From Paragorgia papillata (Eukaryota; Cnidaria; Anthozoa; Scleralcyonacea; Coralliidae), in contig JAWNZC010000220.1 in the NCBI GenBank assembly GCA_035771165.1, positions 857,001 to 921,000 of the forward strand: a stretch of 64,000 bases of DNA, given 5' to 3'. This document shows, piece after piece, positions 24,101-35,345 of the stretch. The translations under genes were made by a program, and so were the position numbers. Each line of letters begins with the position of its first letter. The first letter of the stretch is position 1. A model generated the notes under the pieces. It was not told the origin of the DNA and did not search any database. It worked only from the letters and a program-made list of their open reading frames with translations.

Positions 24101-25806
24101 ACAACTTAGCCGCAGCTAAATACGAAATTCTCGTACACTTTTTGACTATCAAATTATACAGATATGTTGTCCAGTTTCGTCGAAACATCTCCGCTCGTGC
24201 TTGATCTCTAAATTGTGTACCCTAACCCATTAAGTTAGCTTTCTCTGCAGTTATATGCACCCACACATGATTTATAAACACTGGCTATTTTGTTTATAAA
24301 TCATGCAACTGATGACCATTTAGTGTATGGCAATTTTAGCTTAATTCTTCCTGATTATCTTCGGACTCATGTTTTCGGACATTCTCTTGTTGTCCTGTAT
24401 CCTCTACATCTGGATCTGTGTAACGTTTATTTTTATAAAATATGGTATAGTGGTAATCTTTGTAGCCTCTGTATCACTCTCTGGCTTTCGCAAACGTTTG
24501 CATGCTTTACACAATGAAACTTCTTAATTTGTGCCTTTGTAAATAATATTCGTAATTGCGGCTGAGTTGCCTTCAAAGTAAATCATACTTCCGTCGCAAC
24601 CCACGAAGCCGAAGGGCGAAGGCGTATAATTGGAAAATTTTGCGTAGTCTTTTGAATACTAGGCACGAATGTCGTGGTGGTAGTTTACTTAAAGCATACA
24701 CGAGAATGACTTAGCATTTTAACTTATTTCCCCCTGATTTTCGTACTTTCGGTGACAGATAACAATAAACAGATAGCAAATTAAGGATTAGGGGTTGCTC
24801 ACCGAAGCGACGCGAATTACTTGAATGTATTACAAAACATGAATAATTTTTTTCATGTTATCTGTCATGAATTACCCACATTTAGTTTTAAGACGTGGTT
24901 CATAGTATCCAATGAATGTTGATGGTATCTAAAGTTGGTAATAATTACTGAAAACGCAAGTCCTATACCCGCAAGAATTAGAGAAAATACTCTTTTGATT
25001 CGATAACGCCAGCTGACGTTGTTTACTATTACATATTTGGCGCCTTTTCATGGTACGTTAAATTGTGGATAATGTAATACGTAGTTCAAGATCAGATTAA
25101 AAAATTGAAATAAACAAGAAAGGCTATCCAGCAAATGTTTAAATACTTAAATGCTTTTAGTATAAGTAAGACGTGTTATCCGATGCAGTTCGGAGTTAAC
25201 CACTTTTGACACTTTCAAAGGGGATATCAGTAGCCTCGATCCAATATCGCCAATCTAAATAGCTGGGTGAAGGATGAATGAAAGGCCAAGCCTATCCTCT
25301 CATAGAAATTATAACATCACTGAAATATACGAGAACTTTAAATTAACCATTTTTGTTTAAGCTTGTTTTGTTTTGAGTTGTTTTTTTAACACACTCTGGA
25401 AAGTTTAATCTGAGAAATTTGGTACAATAATTTCATGCAGATATTCCCCCTAAAGGTATATTACTAAACAGACATAAGGCTAAACCAAATTTTGAACTGC
25501 TTTACTTTAGTCAGTTTTCTGTGCACGCACTTTGTGTTAACAATACTTAAACGCTTTTAAATTTTAAATCCTTTTTAAAGAAGTATTTATACTGCTGTAA
25601 AAGCTATATTAAATATAACTGCGCATAGATATGTATACTTCGTGCATCATTGTACATCAATGAGCTGAATGAGTATATAGTAATTAACACTGCAAGATTC
25701 AAAAAAGCGTGTACTTACTTTCTCCCGTCTTCTTCTGTGGCTTTTTGAAACTGGCTTCAGCCATGAAATCTTCTTGAACTAAACCTCCAAACCACATTGT
25801 GTCCAT
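21102..25806 (-). CDS. ETS-2: three-exon ETS-domain transcription factor with serine/acidic tail
   Basis: Predicted 212 residues. Exon 1 is 25806-25719 (ATG, 29 codons plus 1 base; donor GAAA|GTAAGT), intron 1 is 25718-22839 (2.9 kb, phase 1), exon 2 is 22838-22588 (acceptor TTCCTTTTAG), intron 2 is 22587-21402 (phase 0, donor AAG|GTGTGA) and exon 3 is 21401-21102 (acceptor TTTACAG). Exon 2 encodes YTVYLWEFICSLL, LIAWTNR, KLWGTIKNRPTM and the recognition helix LRALRYYYKT. Exon 3 begins VKGQKGVYQFLAIPYE, completing the domain. It continues into a Ser-rich, strongly acidic tail with aromatic residues (ESSSDSSFSSEE, then DVDFFENIE..FEFDEV), a plausible activation or phospho-regulated region. Exon 1 is assigned from ATG, donor and matching phase, so it is the least certain part. 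Nuclear, GGAA/T-binding. No orthologue assigned. Confidence 0.82.
21800..22060. repeat. Purine-rich (A/G) tract in ETS-2 intron 2
   Basis: Some 250 bases are almost purely A and G with a few C and T on the plus strand (pyrimidine-rich on the coding strand). The open frames crossing it on the minus strand, all F/L/S-rich, are composition artefacts. Confidence 0.8.
23591..23985. repeat. ATATT to ATGTT pentanucleotide array in ETS-2 intron 1
   Basis: TATAT(T) units run to about 23656, then about 45 ATGTT units, then mixed CTGTT/ATGTT units to the end. Like the array at 761-1028 it has a 5-bp period and a sharp switch between unit variants. Confidence 0.96.
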
Positions 25807-25824
25807 CGTGCTGTGTAAGGGTAC

Positions 25825-25913
25825 TTTATATCTGCGAGGCGCCTCCAGTTTAATAAATTTATTCACAAATCGATTCGTCCACGTCCTTTAACGTCACTAA
25901 TTATGATAATTGG
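25825..25913 (-). promoter_or_regulatory. Candidate core promoter of ETS-2 (TATA, CCAAT, CRE-like)
   Basis: On the minus strand TATAAA lies at 25830-25825, only 19 bases before the first ATG. CCAAT is at 25913-25909 and TGACGT at 25896-25891. If that TATA is used, transcription would start at or just past the first ATG, and translation would begin at the second in-frame ATG (25797). The sites may also be chance. Confidence 0.35.
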
Positions 25914-25919
25914 CTAATC

Positions 25920-26275
25920 GTCCGCCAAGGATTTCCGATATGATTGGAGAATAACAATCGGGAAGTAAAAAGCGTACGTCAGTATCCGACATTTTTATAA
26001 GTGGACTATTTTTTTAGACAGTATTAAATAGGTTTTTTCCAGGTTTGGTGGTAAAACTATATAACATGCATTTATTTTTATCAAATTACGTCAGCATATG
26101 GTATACACATACAAAACATACAATACTTAAAGATTTAGCACATACAACAACATTTGATTATTTGCGATTCTGATCAAACAGTTATTCGTTAGTAATACTA
26201 TATTATTTTTAAAATTTTGCTTGAAATCTGAGGTTGCTTGATGCAACTTGATGTTCAAGTTAATATTCAATATAC
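25920..26275. other. Intergenic stretch upstream of ETS-2
   Basis: No gene seen; possible regulatory DNA. Confidence 0.35.
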
Positions 26276-27125
26276 TTTGTATATTGTGCGTTATGTCAAT
26301 AGTAATAATAGTAATAATAGTAATAATAGTAATACTAGTACTAACAATAGTAATAGTAATAGTAATAGTAATAGTAATTATAATAGTAATTATAATATAA
26401 TTATAATAGTAATTATAATAATAATAATAGTTATAATAATAATGATAGTTATAATAATAATAATAATAATAATAATGATAGTTATAATAATAATAATGAT
26501 AGTTATAATAATAATAATAATGATAGTTATAAAAATAATAGTTATAATAATAATAATAATAATAGTTATAATAATTATAATAATAGTTATAATAATAATA
26601 ATAATAGTTATAATAATAATAATTATAATAATAGTTATAATAATAATAATAATTATAATAATAGTTATAATAATAATAATAATTATAATAATAGTTATAA
26701 TAATATTTATAATAAGATTTATAATAATAATAATAATAATAGTTATCATCATAATAGTTATAATAATAGTTATGATAATAATAATAATAATAATAATAAT
26801 GATAGTTATAATAATAATAATAATAATAATGATAGTTATAAAAATAATAGTTATAATAATAATAATAATAATAGTTATAATAATAATATAATAATAATAA
26901 TAGTTATAATAATAATAATTATAATAATAGTTATAATAATAATAATAATTATAATAATAGTTATAATAAGATTTATAATAAGATTTATAATAATAATAAT
27001 AATAATAGTTATCATCATAATAGTTATAATAATAGTTATGATAATAATAATAATAATTATAATAGTTATAATAATAATATTTGTAATAATAATAGTTATA
27101 CTAATAATAGTTATAATAGTGATGA
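26276..27125. repeat. 850-bp complex TAA/TAG/TTA trinucleotide array
   Basis: (TAATAG)n, (TAA)n and higher-order units such as AATAGTTATAATAATAA repeat throughout. Two blocks of about 180 bp (around 26560-26830 and 26870-27060) repeat with a shared TTATCATCATAATAG marker, showing larger duplication over the simple repeat. It has no coding value, and its Ile/Asn-rich open frames are artefacts. Confidence 0.95.
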
Positions 27126-28120
27126 CAATGTTTTTCATATCAATTGATAAGTTACATATCAAAACTAATAAAACGTAATTAAAAGTTAACATTTATATGT
27201 AGTTATCGAAAATTATCTTTCGGCAATGGATAAATACACGAGATATGTTACAAAGCACGATTTAAAAAAAAATACATTTATTAATATTTTTTATTAAAAA
27301 TATTTTTTATTAAAATTGTTATGGAAAGTCTATAAGACTACGTTAGATGCCAAAGAATTTTAATGTGAAAACCAGTTTTGTTCTGATGAAAGCCTGCAGG
27401 TCGACAGGTCGGAAGTTTAGCTAAAAAGGTCGCTAAAAGTGGTGTTACCACAAATTCTCGCTTATTATTAGAATTTAATAAACATTAAACTAAGAAAGTG
27501 ATTACAGGAATGTCTAGTGTTAACTCTTTTTTGGGTGGCATAAGACTTTCAAGTCTTGTGTATTTTATTCTGGCTAACGCCAGACAATTTCATTTGTCAC
27601 AAAGAAAACTCACGGAGGGGAAAGTTAAACAACATAACTGTTTCTTTATACACGTGTACTCCACTTCAAAACAGGATGTCCTGCTGTGTTTTCATTAGCC
27701 CCCGTAACTTAGACGAATTAATGCAGGCGTCACCTTCAGTTTTTGGGAAGAGATTTCACGGATGTCGATAGAACTGGCAAAAATACTTTTAAAGAGAACG
27801 TTGTATTCTTAAATTACTAAGTGTGGAATTTCCTTTTATTACATGGCAGAAATTAGGATTTTTTAACTCATTCGAACTACAAATCCGCATGATGTCCCTT
27901 ATCTTTGTATTCGCAATTTGTTACTTAGTATTTATTATACTTATTTATATATATATACGTATTTATTATATTAAGTATTTATTATTTAATATGTTGAATG
28001 CGTTGGCCATACTATGGTAACTGAAACAACTCTTTAGTAAACTCTGAATAATATCAACAAACCCAAGGTGACACGACTCTCATATGACTCATTAACTTTA
28101 TTTTGCCTTAGTCATCTTAT
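27126..28120. other. Intergenic stretch with repeat fragments
   Basis: A CTGGC-core copy (TTTATTCTGGCTAACGCC) lies at 27562-27579 and a fragment GTGTTACCACAAATTCTCGC at 27441-27460; the latter recurs inverted near 36222 and 63798. No gene. Confidence 0.5.
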
Positions 28121-28129
28121 ACTTAACTA

Positions 28130-28550
28130 TTAGGCGTAGCCAAGTTGCCTATCGCTCATAGACAACGAGGGCGAGTTGTATAATTGTTTTAGTACAAACC
28201 TTTTTACTTTATTATGTTCTTTAAAGTTTTTCATGGTGGTTATATATTATAGTAAACAATGAACTCGGGTTTACGAGCCGAGAGCTTAAGTTATTTCTGA
28301 TAAATGCGTCGTGAGAAACACTACAAGAAACGTTTTATTTATATAAACCAACTATAGTCGAGAAAAATATTATTTTAAAGAAACAAACTAAAGCCTTAGC
28401 AAAACATGTGTTTTTTTAATTCTGTCATTGTTTTGCATTTGAAAATTAACTCTTTCGCTACTAGTGGTCTATACTAGAATATAGAGTGAGTTAGTTCAGC
28501 CAATCAGAATGCAGGATTTGAAGTAGTCCGCTCGTTTGTTTATACTTAGT
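28130..28550. repeat. Diverged dispersed repeat, first copy
   Basis: Segments here (AATATTATTTTAAAGAAACA, GGTCTATACTAGAATATAGA, AATGCAGGATTTG) recur in the same order at 59155-59335. An AATTGTTTTAGTA motif at the left also occurs at 62555. The class is unknown; it could be a non-autonomous element. Confidence 0.45.
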
Positions 28551-29449
28551 CTAATAATAGTTAATACAAAGAGAATACGTTATGTTTAGACTTCGAGAGT
28601 TGGGAAGAGATTTAACTCTATTTAGAGTAAATAGTAAAGCAAATCCTAAAATGACATTTAACTTTAGGACTTATCCTCGTATAAACAGATTAGACATAGC
28701 TTTTTGTCATGGGAATCCAAAGAGCAAGATCTGTGGTTATCTATATCTAATCTTGATCATTCGCTTATACTATATCGCAATACTTTCTTAATTTCTTTCT
28801 GTTTGGATATGGATGAAAAATAGAAAGATTTTTTATGATCGAAATATGAAGATATAGGCACATCGCCCGGAACATTAACGCAGGAAAGACGTAAGCATGT
28901 TAAGTATTAGAAATGGTGATGTTCTTTCACTTCTCTTTTTAAATGTAGATTACGATTATAGTTAATACTTCGTACGATTTTTATTCACAAATTGTGATGT
29001 ATATACATGTATATAACTGGCCAATATTAGTTCTTATAATAGTATATTTGAAAGGCAAGTAACTGTGCTACTGTATATGTATTGTTAACTTTTGATGTTC
29101 ACGTAACATTGGACAGAAATAATTAACACTATTGTCGACATAACAGCAGAACCTGCATTACTGAGCGGTGACCGCTCGTCGAAACTGCATGCTTACCTCC
29201 TACATTCAGTGGACGTTTACACTAGGCTGTGTTTGATCTATTAAAAGTCAATATAGTGACCTGAATGTGAGCGCTTGATTTCGAACCGAGATTGATCTAA
29301 ACAAGTCAGTTCACATCACCATTGTCATTACCTATATAGCAAGTTAGTTCTCCCCTGCTGCAATCCCGTCACCATTAACTTATTTTCGTTATTTTGCTGT
29401 ACATGCATCTAAATGTTCTTATTTTCTTATTGTGACCAGTGTATATTAT

Positions 29450-29850
29450 GTAGTTTGTATGTATATGGATTGGCAAAGTGGTATTAAATCGAATGTTGTA
29501 CAATTTCTGTCTTACTAACCTAGACACTGTCTTCGATAGTGATAGAGTGGGAACGTGGAAGACCGTGTGTCCCAATTGTAGGACTACTGTCAACCTTTCT
29601 GCTGCTGAGAATTTATATTCTTGCAATCATTTTATCTGTAATTTTATGTCAGTTTCTTTATTTTAGTAGTGTGTGCGGGGGTTGTGGCCTAGTTTGGGGC
29701 TTAAAGTCCGTTCGCTAGCCCCTTACCTAACTCACTTAACACTTTTGTTGTTTGTTACGTATTTTTAACTTGTTTTTTTATTGTATTGTATTCAGTGAGT
29801 TTGATTAAAGCTTCTATTATTATTATTAATAAAGTGGTGATAATAATAAT
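29450..29850 (+). mobile_element. Possible 3' tail of a retroelement
   Basis: A T-rich, GC-mixed stretch ends GAGTTTGATTAAAGCTTC followed by (TAT)n, the way many non-LTR elements end in a short microsatellite. No coding remnant is visible upstream, so this rests on the tail alone. Confidence 0.3.
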
Positions 29851-29854
29851 GGTG

Positions 29855-29940
29855 GACGTATTGGTGGTGGTGATGATATTGGGACGATGATGATGAAGAC
29901 GAGGAGAAGGAGGAAGAAGAAGAAGAGAAGAATATAATTA
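29855..29940. repeat. GGT/GAT/GAG/AAG imperfect trinucleotide run
   Basis: A purine-rich trinucleotide microsatellite with drifting unit, directly beside the ETS-3 exon. Confidence 0.75.
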
Positions 29941-29970
29941 ATGATGAGGGTGATAAAATAAAGTTTGTAC

Positions 29971-30233
29971 CTTTCTCAGTATTCCTCTGTTATAGTACGT
30001 TCGCATTGCTCGAAACATTTTATATTTATGCATGTTGGGTCTGTTCTTCAAAGTGCCCCAGAGTTTTGCCAGTTCGTCTGCGTTATTTAAAGAGAATATT
30101 TTTTCGTTTTTGTTTCTCCAAGATATCACTGCCGAACATTCGTCATCTTCGAGTAAACCATAAAGAAATTCCCACAAGTACATTGACGTTCTCATATTAT
30201 GTTTTTTGCTGCCTCCAGGTTTTTTCGTCCACT
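29971..30233 (-). CDS. ETS-3: ETS-domain exon of a partial or possibly broken gene
   Basis: One internal exon, 263 bp (2 + 87 codons). The acceptor is TTATATAG|AG before the exon and the donor AAG|GTACAA after it, in phases 1 and 0, the same as the middle exons of ETS-2 and ETS-5. It encodes WTKKPGGSKKHN, SMYLWEFLYGLL, VISWRNKNEKIF, KLWGTLKNRPNM and a recognition helix FRAMRTYYNRGILRK. Both base-contacting arginines remain; the first of the three tyrosines is Thr. I could not find the expected first exon on the high-coordinate side. Nor could I find the last exon (V-x-G..VYxF) between here and ETS-2. Reading through the donor stops after ten codons, which would leave the domain without its last strand. 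It may be a pseudogene, or its other exons are diverged or distant. Confidence 0.7.
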
Positions 30234-30453
30234 CTATATAACAATACAAACAAAAATAATAATATTATATATATAAACTCTTGCTAATAAGAACCAAGAA
30301 GTTTTGGATACTTTCCTAGAATGGTACTGCAGCGTCTTCAAGCAGAGGTCTAATCTTTTTTGAATGACTTTGTTTGTTTGTTTTTGGTGACAATGTAGGA
30401 AGTTGTTGCCTATATATTACCTATTTGTTAGGTAGGTAGTTAGGTGTAGGTGG

Positions 30454-30454
<1 letters not shown>

Positions 30455-30505
<51 letters not shown>

Positions 30506-30545
30506 TATATATTATTATGTATATATTATATATAGTTATATATAA
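30455..30545. repeat. TA dinucleotide tract
   Basis: Near-perfect (TA)n with a few interruptions. Confidence 0.9.
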
Positions 30546-31080
30546 TATTTAGTTAGGTAGGTAGAATAGTTAGTTAATTAGTTATAGTTGGTTGGTTGGT
30601 TAGTTGGTTGCTTAATTTGTTGTTTAATTTGTTGGTCAGTTTGTTAGTTAATTGGTTGGTTGGTTGATTGCTTAGTTATATTAGTGAGTGAGTGAGTGAG
30701 TGAGTGAGTGAGTGAGTGAGTGAGTGAGTGAGTGAGGGAGTGAGGGAGTGAGGGAGTGAGGGAGTGAGGGAAGGGGGGAAGGGGGGAAGGGGGCAAGGGG
30801 GCAAGGGGGCAAGGGGGCAAGGGGGCAAGGGGGCAAGGGGGCAAGGGGGCAAGGGGGCAAGGGGGCAAGGGGGGCAAGGGGGCAAGGGGGCAAGGGGGCA
30901 AGGGCGGGCAAGGGGGCAAGGGGGCAAGGGGGCAAGGGGGCAAGGGGGCAAGGGGGCAAGGGGGCAAGGGGGCAAGGAGGGGAGGGAGGGAGGGAGGGAG
31001 GGAGGGAGGGAGGGAGGGAGGGAGTGAGGGAGTGAGGGAGTGAGGGAGTGAGGGAGTGAGGGAGTTGGTTAGTTGGTTAG
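30546..31080. repeat. Layered G-rich minisatellite (GTTG, GTGA, GGGGGCAA, GGGA units)
   Basis: In order: GTTA/GTTG tetramers (to about 30680), GTGA (30688-30735), GTGAGGGA, GGGGGAA, about 25 GGGGGCAA octamers (30791-30975), GGGA (30975-31022), GTGAGGGA again, then GTTGGTTA. Both flanks mirror each other, so new units seem to have been born in the centre. Each strand is strongly biased (G versus C), and runs of five G every eight bases should form G-quadruplexes. The Pro/Leu/Ala and Gly/Arg/Gln open frames across it are artefacts. Confidence 0.95.
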
Positions 31081-31084
31081 TTGG

Positions 31085-32240
31085 TTTATTGAAGAAGAAA
31101 GAAATCCATAATTAAAATTATTTGTAAATTGCATAAAAACAATTATATAATGATACATTTTCTTATACATGTATGAGAAGAAGAAAGAAACCATAAGAAT
31201 TTATATTAATGATATTGAAAGATCTCGTTTTCAGTTTTATTTGGTTTATTTGAGAATTGTGAGAGAACAATTATATAATAATATATTTTGTAATATGAGA
31301 AGAAAGAAATTTAAAAGAATTCATATTAATGGCATTAAAAGAGTATACTAAAGATCTCAGTTTATATTTTTATATGTGAAGAAGAAAAAAGATTGATATT
31401 ATTGAATGGTATATGTGTTGAATATCTCACTTTTGGTTGTATTTACTTCTAATGGTATATGTTACTGCAGTCAATTATTTCCCATTTATATACAACAAAC
31501 GTTAGCCGTTAGGTATATATAGTAAATTAGGAAGAAAATGCTAGCCTGCCAAGTGATTTCTCTGATAACAACATCAAATCTAGCTTGTACTATCTTATAT
31601 AACTTAGTTTATATAATACTATTGCATGCCGTATAATTGTATAAAGTTGTAATGCTTTAAACTATAGATTCTCAGGAGTTGTTTGTTTGTTTGTTGGTAT
31701 AACCGTATAGACTTGTAGCATACCATATGCATGTATATGTATTTAGGTACAATATGAGCTACCGAATTACTTTGTGACTTAATAGGCGAGCTGTTGTGTA
31801 TTAAAATCCAAAAAAGTTTGGACACAGGGCACGAATTAATTTATATCTTGCTAAAAATATATGAATGTATCTAAATAAGCAATGCATGTTAATCGATTAT
31901 TTAAGCCATTTTAGCTGAGTAAATTGAAGGAAAGTTTATAGAGACCGTAGGACGATGCTGTATCCCATTTGCAACTGCTAATTATGGGAATTAGCCAGTT
32001 TATTTTGGGGTTTTTTTCTAAGTGAGTATATAAATATCGTATTATAAACAAAAATATATAGCATGTTTTTCTCTTTAACTGTATGTGGCCAAAGTCTTAA
32101 GTGTATAATTATAAAATATATCTTTAACGAAACTAAATTCAGCTAGCATGCACGGCATTCTGAGCTGTTTGCAGAGTTATAATGAGTTGTATAAATGCGT
32201 GCTATACCAGTTGGCTGATATTCATCAGTTGAACTTATGT
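31085..32240. other. Intergenic stretch, no gene recognised
   Basis: Near 31160-31400 the short phrase GAAGAAGAAAGAAA..AATT..ATATTAATG(A/G)(T/C)ATT occurs about three times, suggesting an old degenerate tandem repeat. No gene. Confidence 0.4.
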
Positions 32241-32243
32241 TAA

Positions 32244-32450
32244 GGGGCTGTTTCACGCGATTGATTAGGATCGTACTGTGGTTTAGAAACTGCCATATAC
32301 TAAATTTACAAAGAAGAATTGGTTAAACCGTTTAATTTAGATGTAAACGAATCATAACATTAATTCAAATCTCCTTTTGCTGCTGAGGAAATAATTTCGT
32401 GACACGACTGAGCCCGGTTAGGGGGTTAGCCCGGATCATGTAAACAACCC
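32244..32450. mobile_element. Harbinger-like MITE, ~207 bp
   Basis: GGGGCTGTTTCACGCG at the left and CCGGATCATGTAAACAACCC at the right match the ends of the 3021-3255 element, in TTAA/TTA flanks. The interior shares GAAGAATTGGTTAAACC and GTGACACGACTGAGCCCGG with that copy (as its complement). Same family, diverged. Confidence 0.75.
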
Positions 32451-33713
32451 TTAAACCAAGTGGTCAGCCGCGTATACTAATATACATGCTTTCTCCTGCT
32501 TTACACGATATATTTTACTCTGTCAAACGCCGCACTGTTTTACTCTCTAGTTAAATGGAGAGCTCACGGAGAGTCGCCAATGGTTTGGTTAAACCACTAT
32601 ACGATCGCGGTAACTTTTAGTACAGTTAAACATCGTCATATAATCTTAACGATCTTGACCTATGGGATTTGCGATTTGGTCGTAACTAGAGCTCATGGTC
32701 GCTTCAAAAGTCTAACTTTGGTTAAAAGGCTAGCTCACGAATGTTTAAAGCAACAAAAATATATATGTTTAGTCCGTAGTTTAAAAAGGTGGTCGCGCTA
32801 GGGAGTTCTTCAGTTTACGAAGGAGCCGTCATTCACGCGAGAGGTCGCAAGAAGAGCCAACTAACTGTAACCATTTTTACGTGCACTGCAGAATAATATT
32901 TAGTATATCAACAAAGCACAATATAAAATTTACCTGCACACATGTAGCTAGTTATTAGTCTTGTGTAGTCTTGGTGAAACTCAATTAGTGCGGCCGACAG
33001 CGAAAATGCTTGATTAGTTTGAGAAATCTTATCTTTTATATGTACACCTCGTCAACAAACCGCCAACGCACGGTTTGATAAATTTGGGAACACATTTTCA
33101 TTGGCCACGTCACTGAGAGTTTTGCCGATTTGATATCGTAAATTTAAAACGTATTTCAACTTTTATGTTTTTCTGAAACCTTTCTTGATTTGTAATTTTG
33201 TACTAGGCAGGTTTTGACTAATGTACGTATAATTTATAATAATGTATCTTTTTAAATTTATTAACCAGTGAAAAATCTATTCTGTTGGGCAATCGTTTCC
33301 TATTGGAGTTCGGAAACGTAGAAACGGATATTATCTATTAATCTTTTCTTTTTAAAAAAATATACAGATTTCCTTATTCCATTATATATCTTCATATTTT
33401 GCCAGGATATCTCTGACAAATAAATCTAGACATAAATCCAGACATTTTTTTTAATCAAAGCAGACATTTTTAACATACTTATATACATTAAAACATTGCG
33501 ATTTGTATATATAAAACTGCCGATTAATGCACAAGTACACCTATGTAAAACAGTGAAGAAATATGTTGAAGGGAAATCAACTCTTGTTAAAACGGGAAAT
33601 AACTCGAAATAACGGGGTTTTCGGGATAAATTAAGTTGTGTTCAAAAACGCATGCGCAATTTTAATCTTTTCAAGATTTTTGCTTGCATATATTGTCGTA
33701 TGCTAATCTATTT
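32451..33713. other. Intergenic stretch with a CTGGC-core fragment
   Basis: TATTTTACTCTGTCAAACGCC at 32511-32531 is a decayed core element. No gene is supported. Confidence 0.4.
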
Positions 33714-33775
33714 AACACTTTGAGGCCTGGACCTCTCCCTGTGCTGAATAAAATCGTCTGGCGTTAGCCTTTGGC
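33714..33775. repeat. CTGGCGTTAGCC-core element fragment
   Basis: CCTGGACCTCTCCCTGTGC followed by TGAATAAAATCGTCTGGCG matches the left half of the copy near 2910-2954. The right half is lost. Confidence 0.7.
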
Positions 33776-34869
33776 TATATCAAGAAAACATTAACTGCCC
33801 GCACTTCAAAATTAATTCCCATGCAAAAAAAAATTGAAGTTGCTTTGTTAATCACAGCTATCAGTCTCAGGATACTTTTTTTTTTAACTGTTTTGGTTTT
33901 ATGGAACGTTCAAACAGCTAACCTATATAAAGATGTTGTGTCAAATCCACGACATAAAGCCGGTTTTCCACTGGCGAATTTTGTCGCGTGATGCGATATT
34001 TCTATTGTTAAAATTGGAATAGATTTCTAATTAGTTCCACTCGATAGCTCATAAGACAAAGGTCGCTTCGCGCTCACGAGTATCAATGTTCTGTCGAGGT
34101 CTGAACAGACGCATGTTACACAACATGGCTTGTATATGTATTTATTTATCTTATTTGATTATTTAATCTTATTTTAGTGACACGGTGGCCTGATCAACTT
34201 TACTTAAAAATACTAATTACAACTTCGTACAGTTTTTCATATAACGCCGTTCATACAAAGAATTGAGGTAAACAAAATGAGGCAAGGCGTAGCCGAGTTC
34301 TTCTCCTCTTTTCAAACATCCTTAGCAACTTCTCAAGTATTTTGACTAGTCAGTGAAAACACAGCTCATGGTTTTTTATATATAAATAATATTCAGACAA
34401 GACGCCTAGACTCCGCGGCCTACCACGGTTAACCCGAGTAACAAGCACATTTGAAGTATGTTAATTAATCTAATTTATTACTGCAACGGCTAAGTCTCAA
34501 TCAACCAGTTCAGAATGTTCTATGCAACACAATAAAAACTCTTTGTGTTGTTGACAGTATTTTTAAAGTCTTAAGTTTAAAAATCTTCTTTATTAAATAT
34601 ATAACAATTAGGAAGTGATTTTTGAGGTGATGATTTTGACACTGCTAAATTACTATAGAATGTTCCTTTTACCTGCAGCTTTCGGCTAAAACTAAAATTT
34701 ATTTCCCATGGCCATAAGTGGACTTGTGTTGAGTTGCACTTGGACCACCTCGGGGATTTGAAAAAGTATTGCAGGTGCATAGCTCTGCTGATCGCATGAG
34801 AGACGGGTTAAAAACAGAAAAATCCTAGTTCCTAAAGCAAACTAACTTGTTGACTGAGAATTCCAAGTA
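33776..34869. other. Intergenic stretch; possible orphan exon trace at 34671-34577
   Basis: On the minus strand CTGCAG|GTAAAAGGA reads VKGTFYSNL and stays open to a stop at 34577. It recalls the start of the ETS last exon (VKG...VYxF) but lacks the VYxF residues and a pyrimidine tract. No partner ETS exon lies upstream. I do not call it a gene. Confidence 0.2.
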
Positions 34870-35105
34870 ATGACCCGATAAATGATGCGAGTTATCCCAG
34901 TTAACTGGACTGACTCGTCTGAGTAGGATCGTACTGTGATTTTAAAATTCACACAGACTAAATCTATAAAGACGAATTGGTTTAGTTTAGATGTAAATGA
35001 TTCAATTCTCCTCTTGCGGCCAAGAGAAGAATTTGTTATACGAACTAACCTGTGGTTAGCTGGGACAGTCCCGACTGATCATGTAAATATAGCTCCAGAG
35101 GTGTT
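34870..35105. mobile_element. Diverged Harbinger-like MITE
   Basis: GGACTGACTCGTCTGAGTAG, GACGAATTGGTTTAGTTTAG and CTGATCATGTAAATA follow the order of the family at 3021 and 32244. Terminal bases and target duplication are no longer clear. Confidence 0.6.
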
Positions 35106-35139
35106 AATCACATATAGATCAGATATAGATTTTGACAAG

Positions 35140-35312
35140 TAAAGGTGTCTGGCGTCGGCCAGAGTAAAAATACCCACGTTTATTACATGGTTTCAGGAAG
35201 GAAGGAAGCAAGGAATTAATCCTATCACATAAGTTTTAAATCATTATTTAACTTTTTGGTTACCGAGACTTTGAGTACAAGTAAAATTGTCTGGCGTTGG
35301 TCAAAGTAAAAA
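35140..35312. repeat. Two CTGGCGT-core fragments
   Basis: GTCTGGCGTCGGCCAGAGTAA at 35146 and GTCTGGCGTTGGTCAAAGTAA at 35289 are two decayed copies about 140 bp apart, each followed by an A-rich run. Confidence 0.65.
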
Positions 35313-35345
35313 AACTTTAAAATTCTGCACATGATTCAATAACTA

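Noticed and set aside
26238..27192. Ile/Asn-rich frames of 105-217 codons
   Set aside because: They come from the TAA/TAG trinucleotide array.
29480..29520. Minus-strand CTAG|GTTAGTAAG reading VSKTEIVQHSI-stop as a last exon for ETS-3
   Set aside because: It lacks the VYxF strand and a pyrimidine tract before the acceptor.
30644..31027. Pro/Leu/Ala-rich and Gly/Arg/Gln-rich frames
   Set aside because: They are readings of the GGGGGCAA and GTGA minisatellite with no start context or splice sites.
30644..31080. Telomere-like or CRISPR-like array
   Set aside because: Units are 4-8 bp with continuous drift and no spacers; it is a minisatellite. A CRISPR array is not expected in an animal genome.
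32920..32960. Minus-strand ATG with three codons and a phase-1 donor (GCAG|GTAAAT) as an ETS-3 first exon
   Set aside because: Phase fits, but three codons and one donor are too little; many such combinations arise by chance in several kb.
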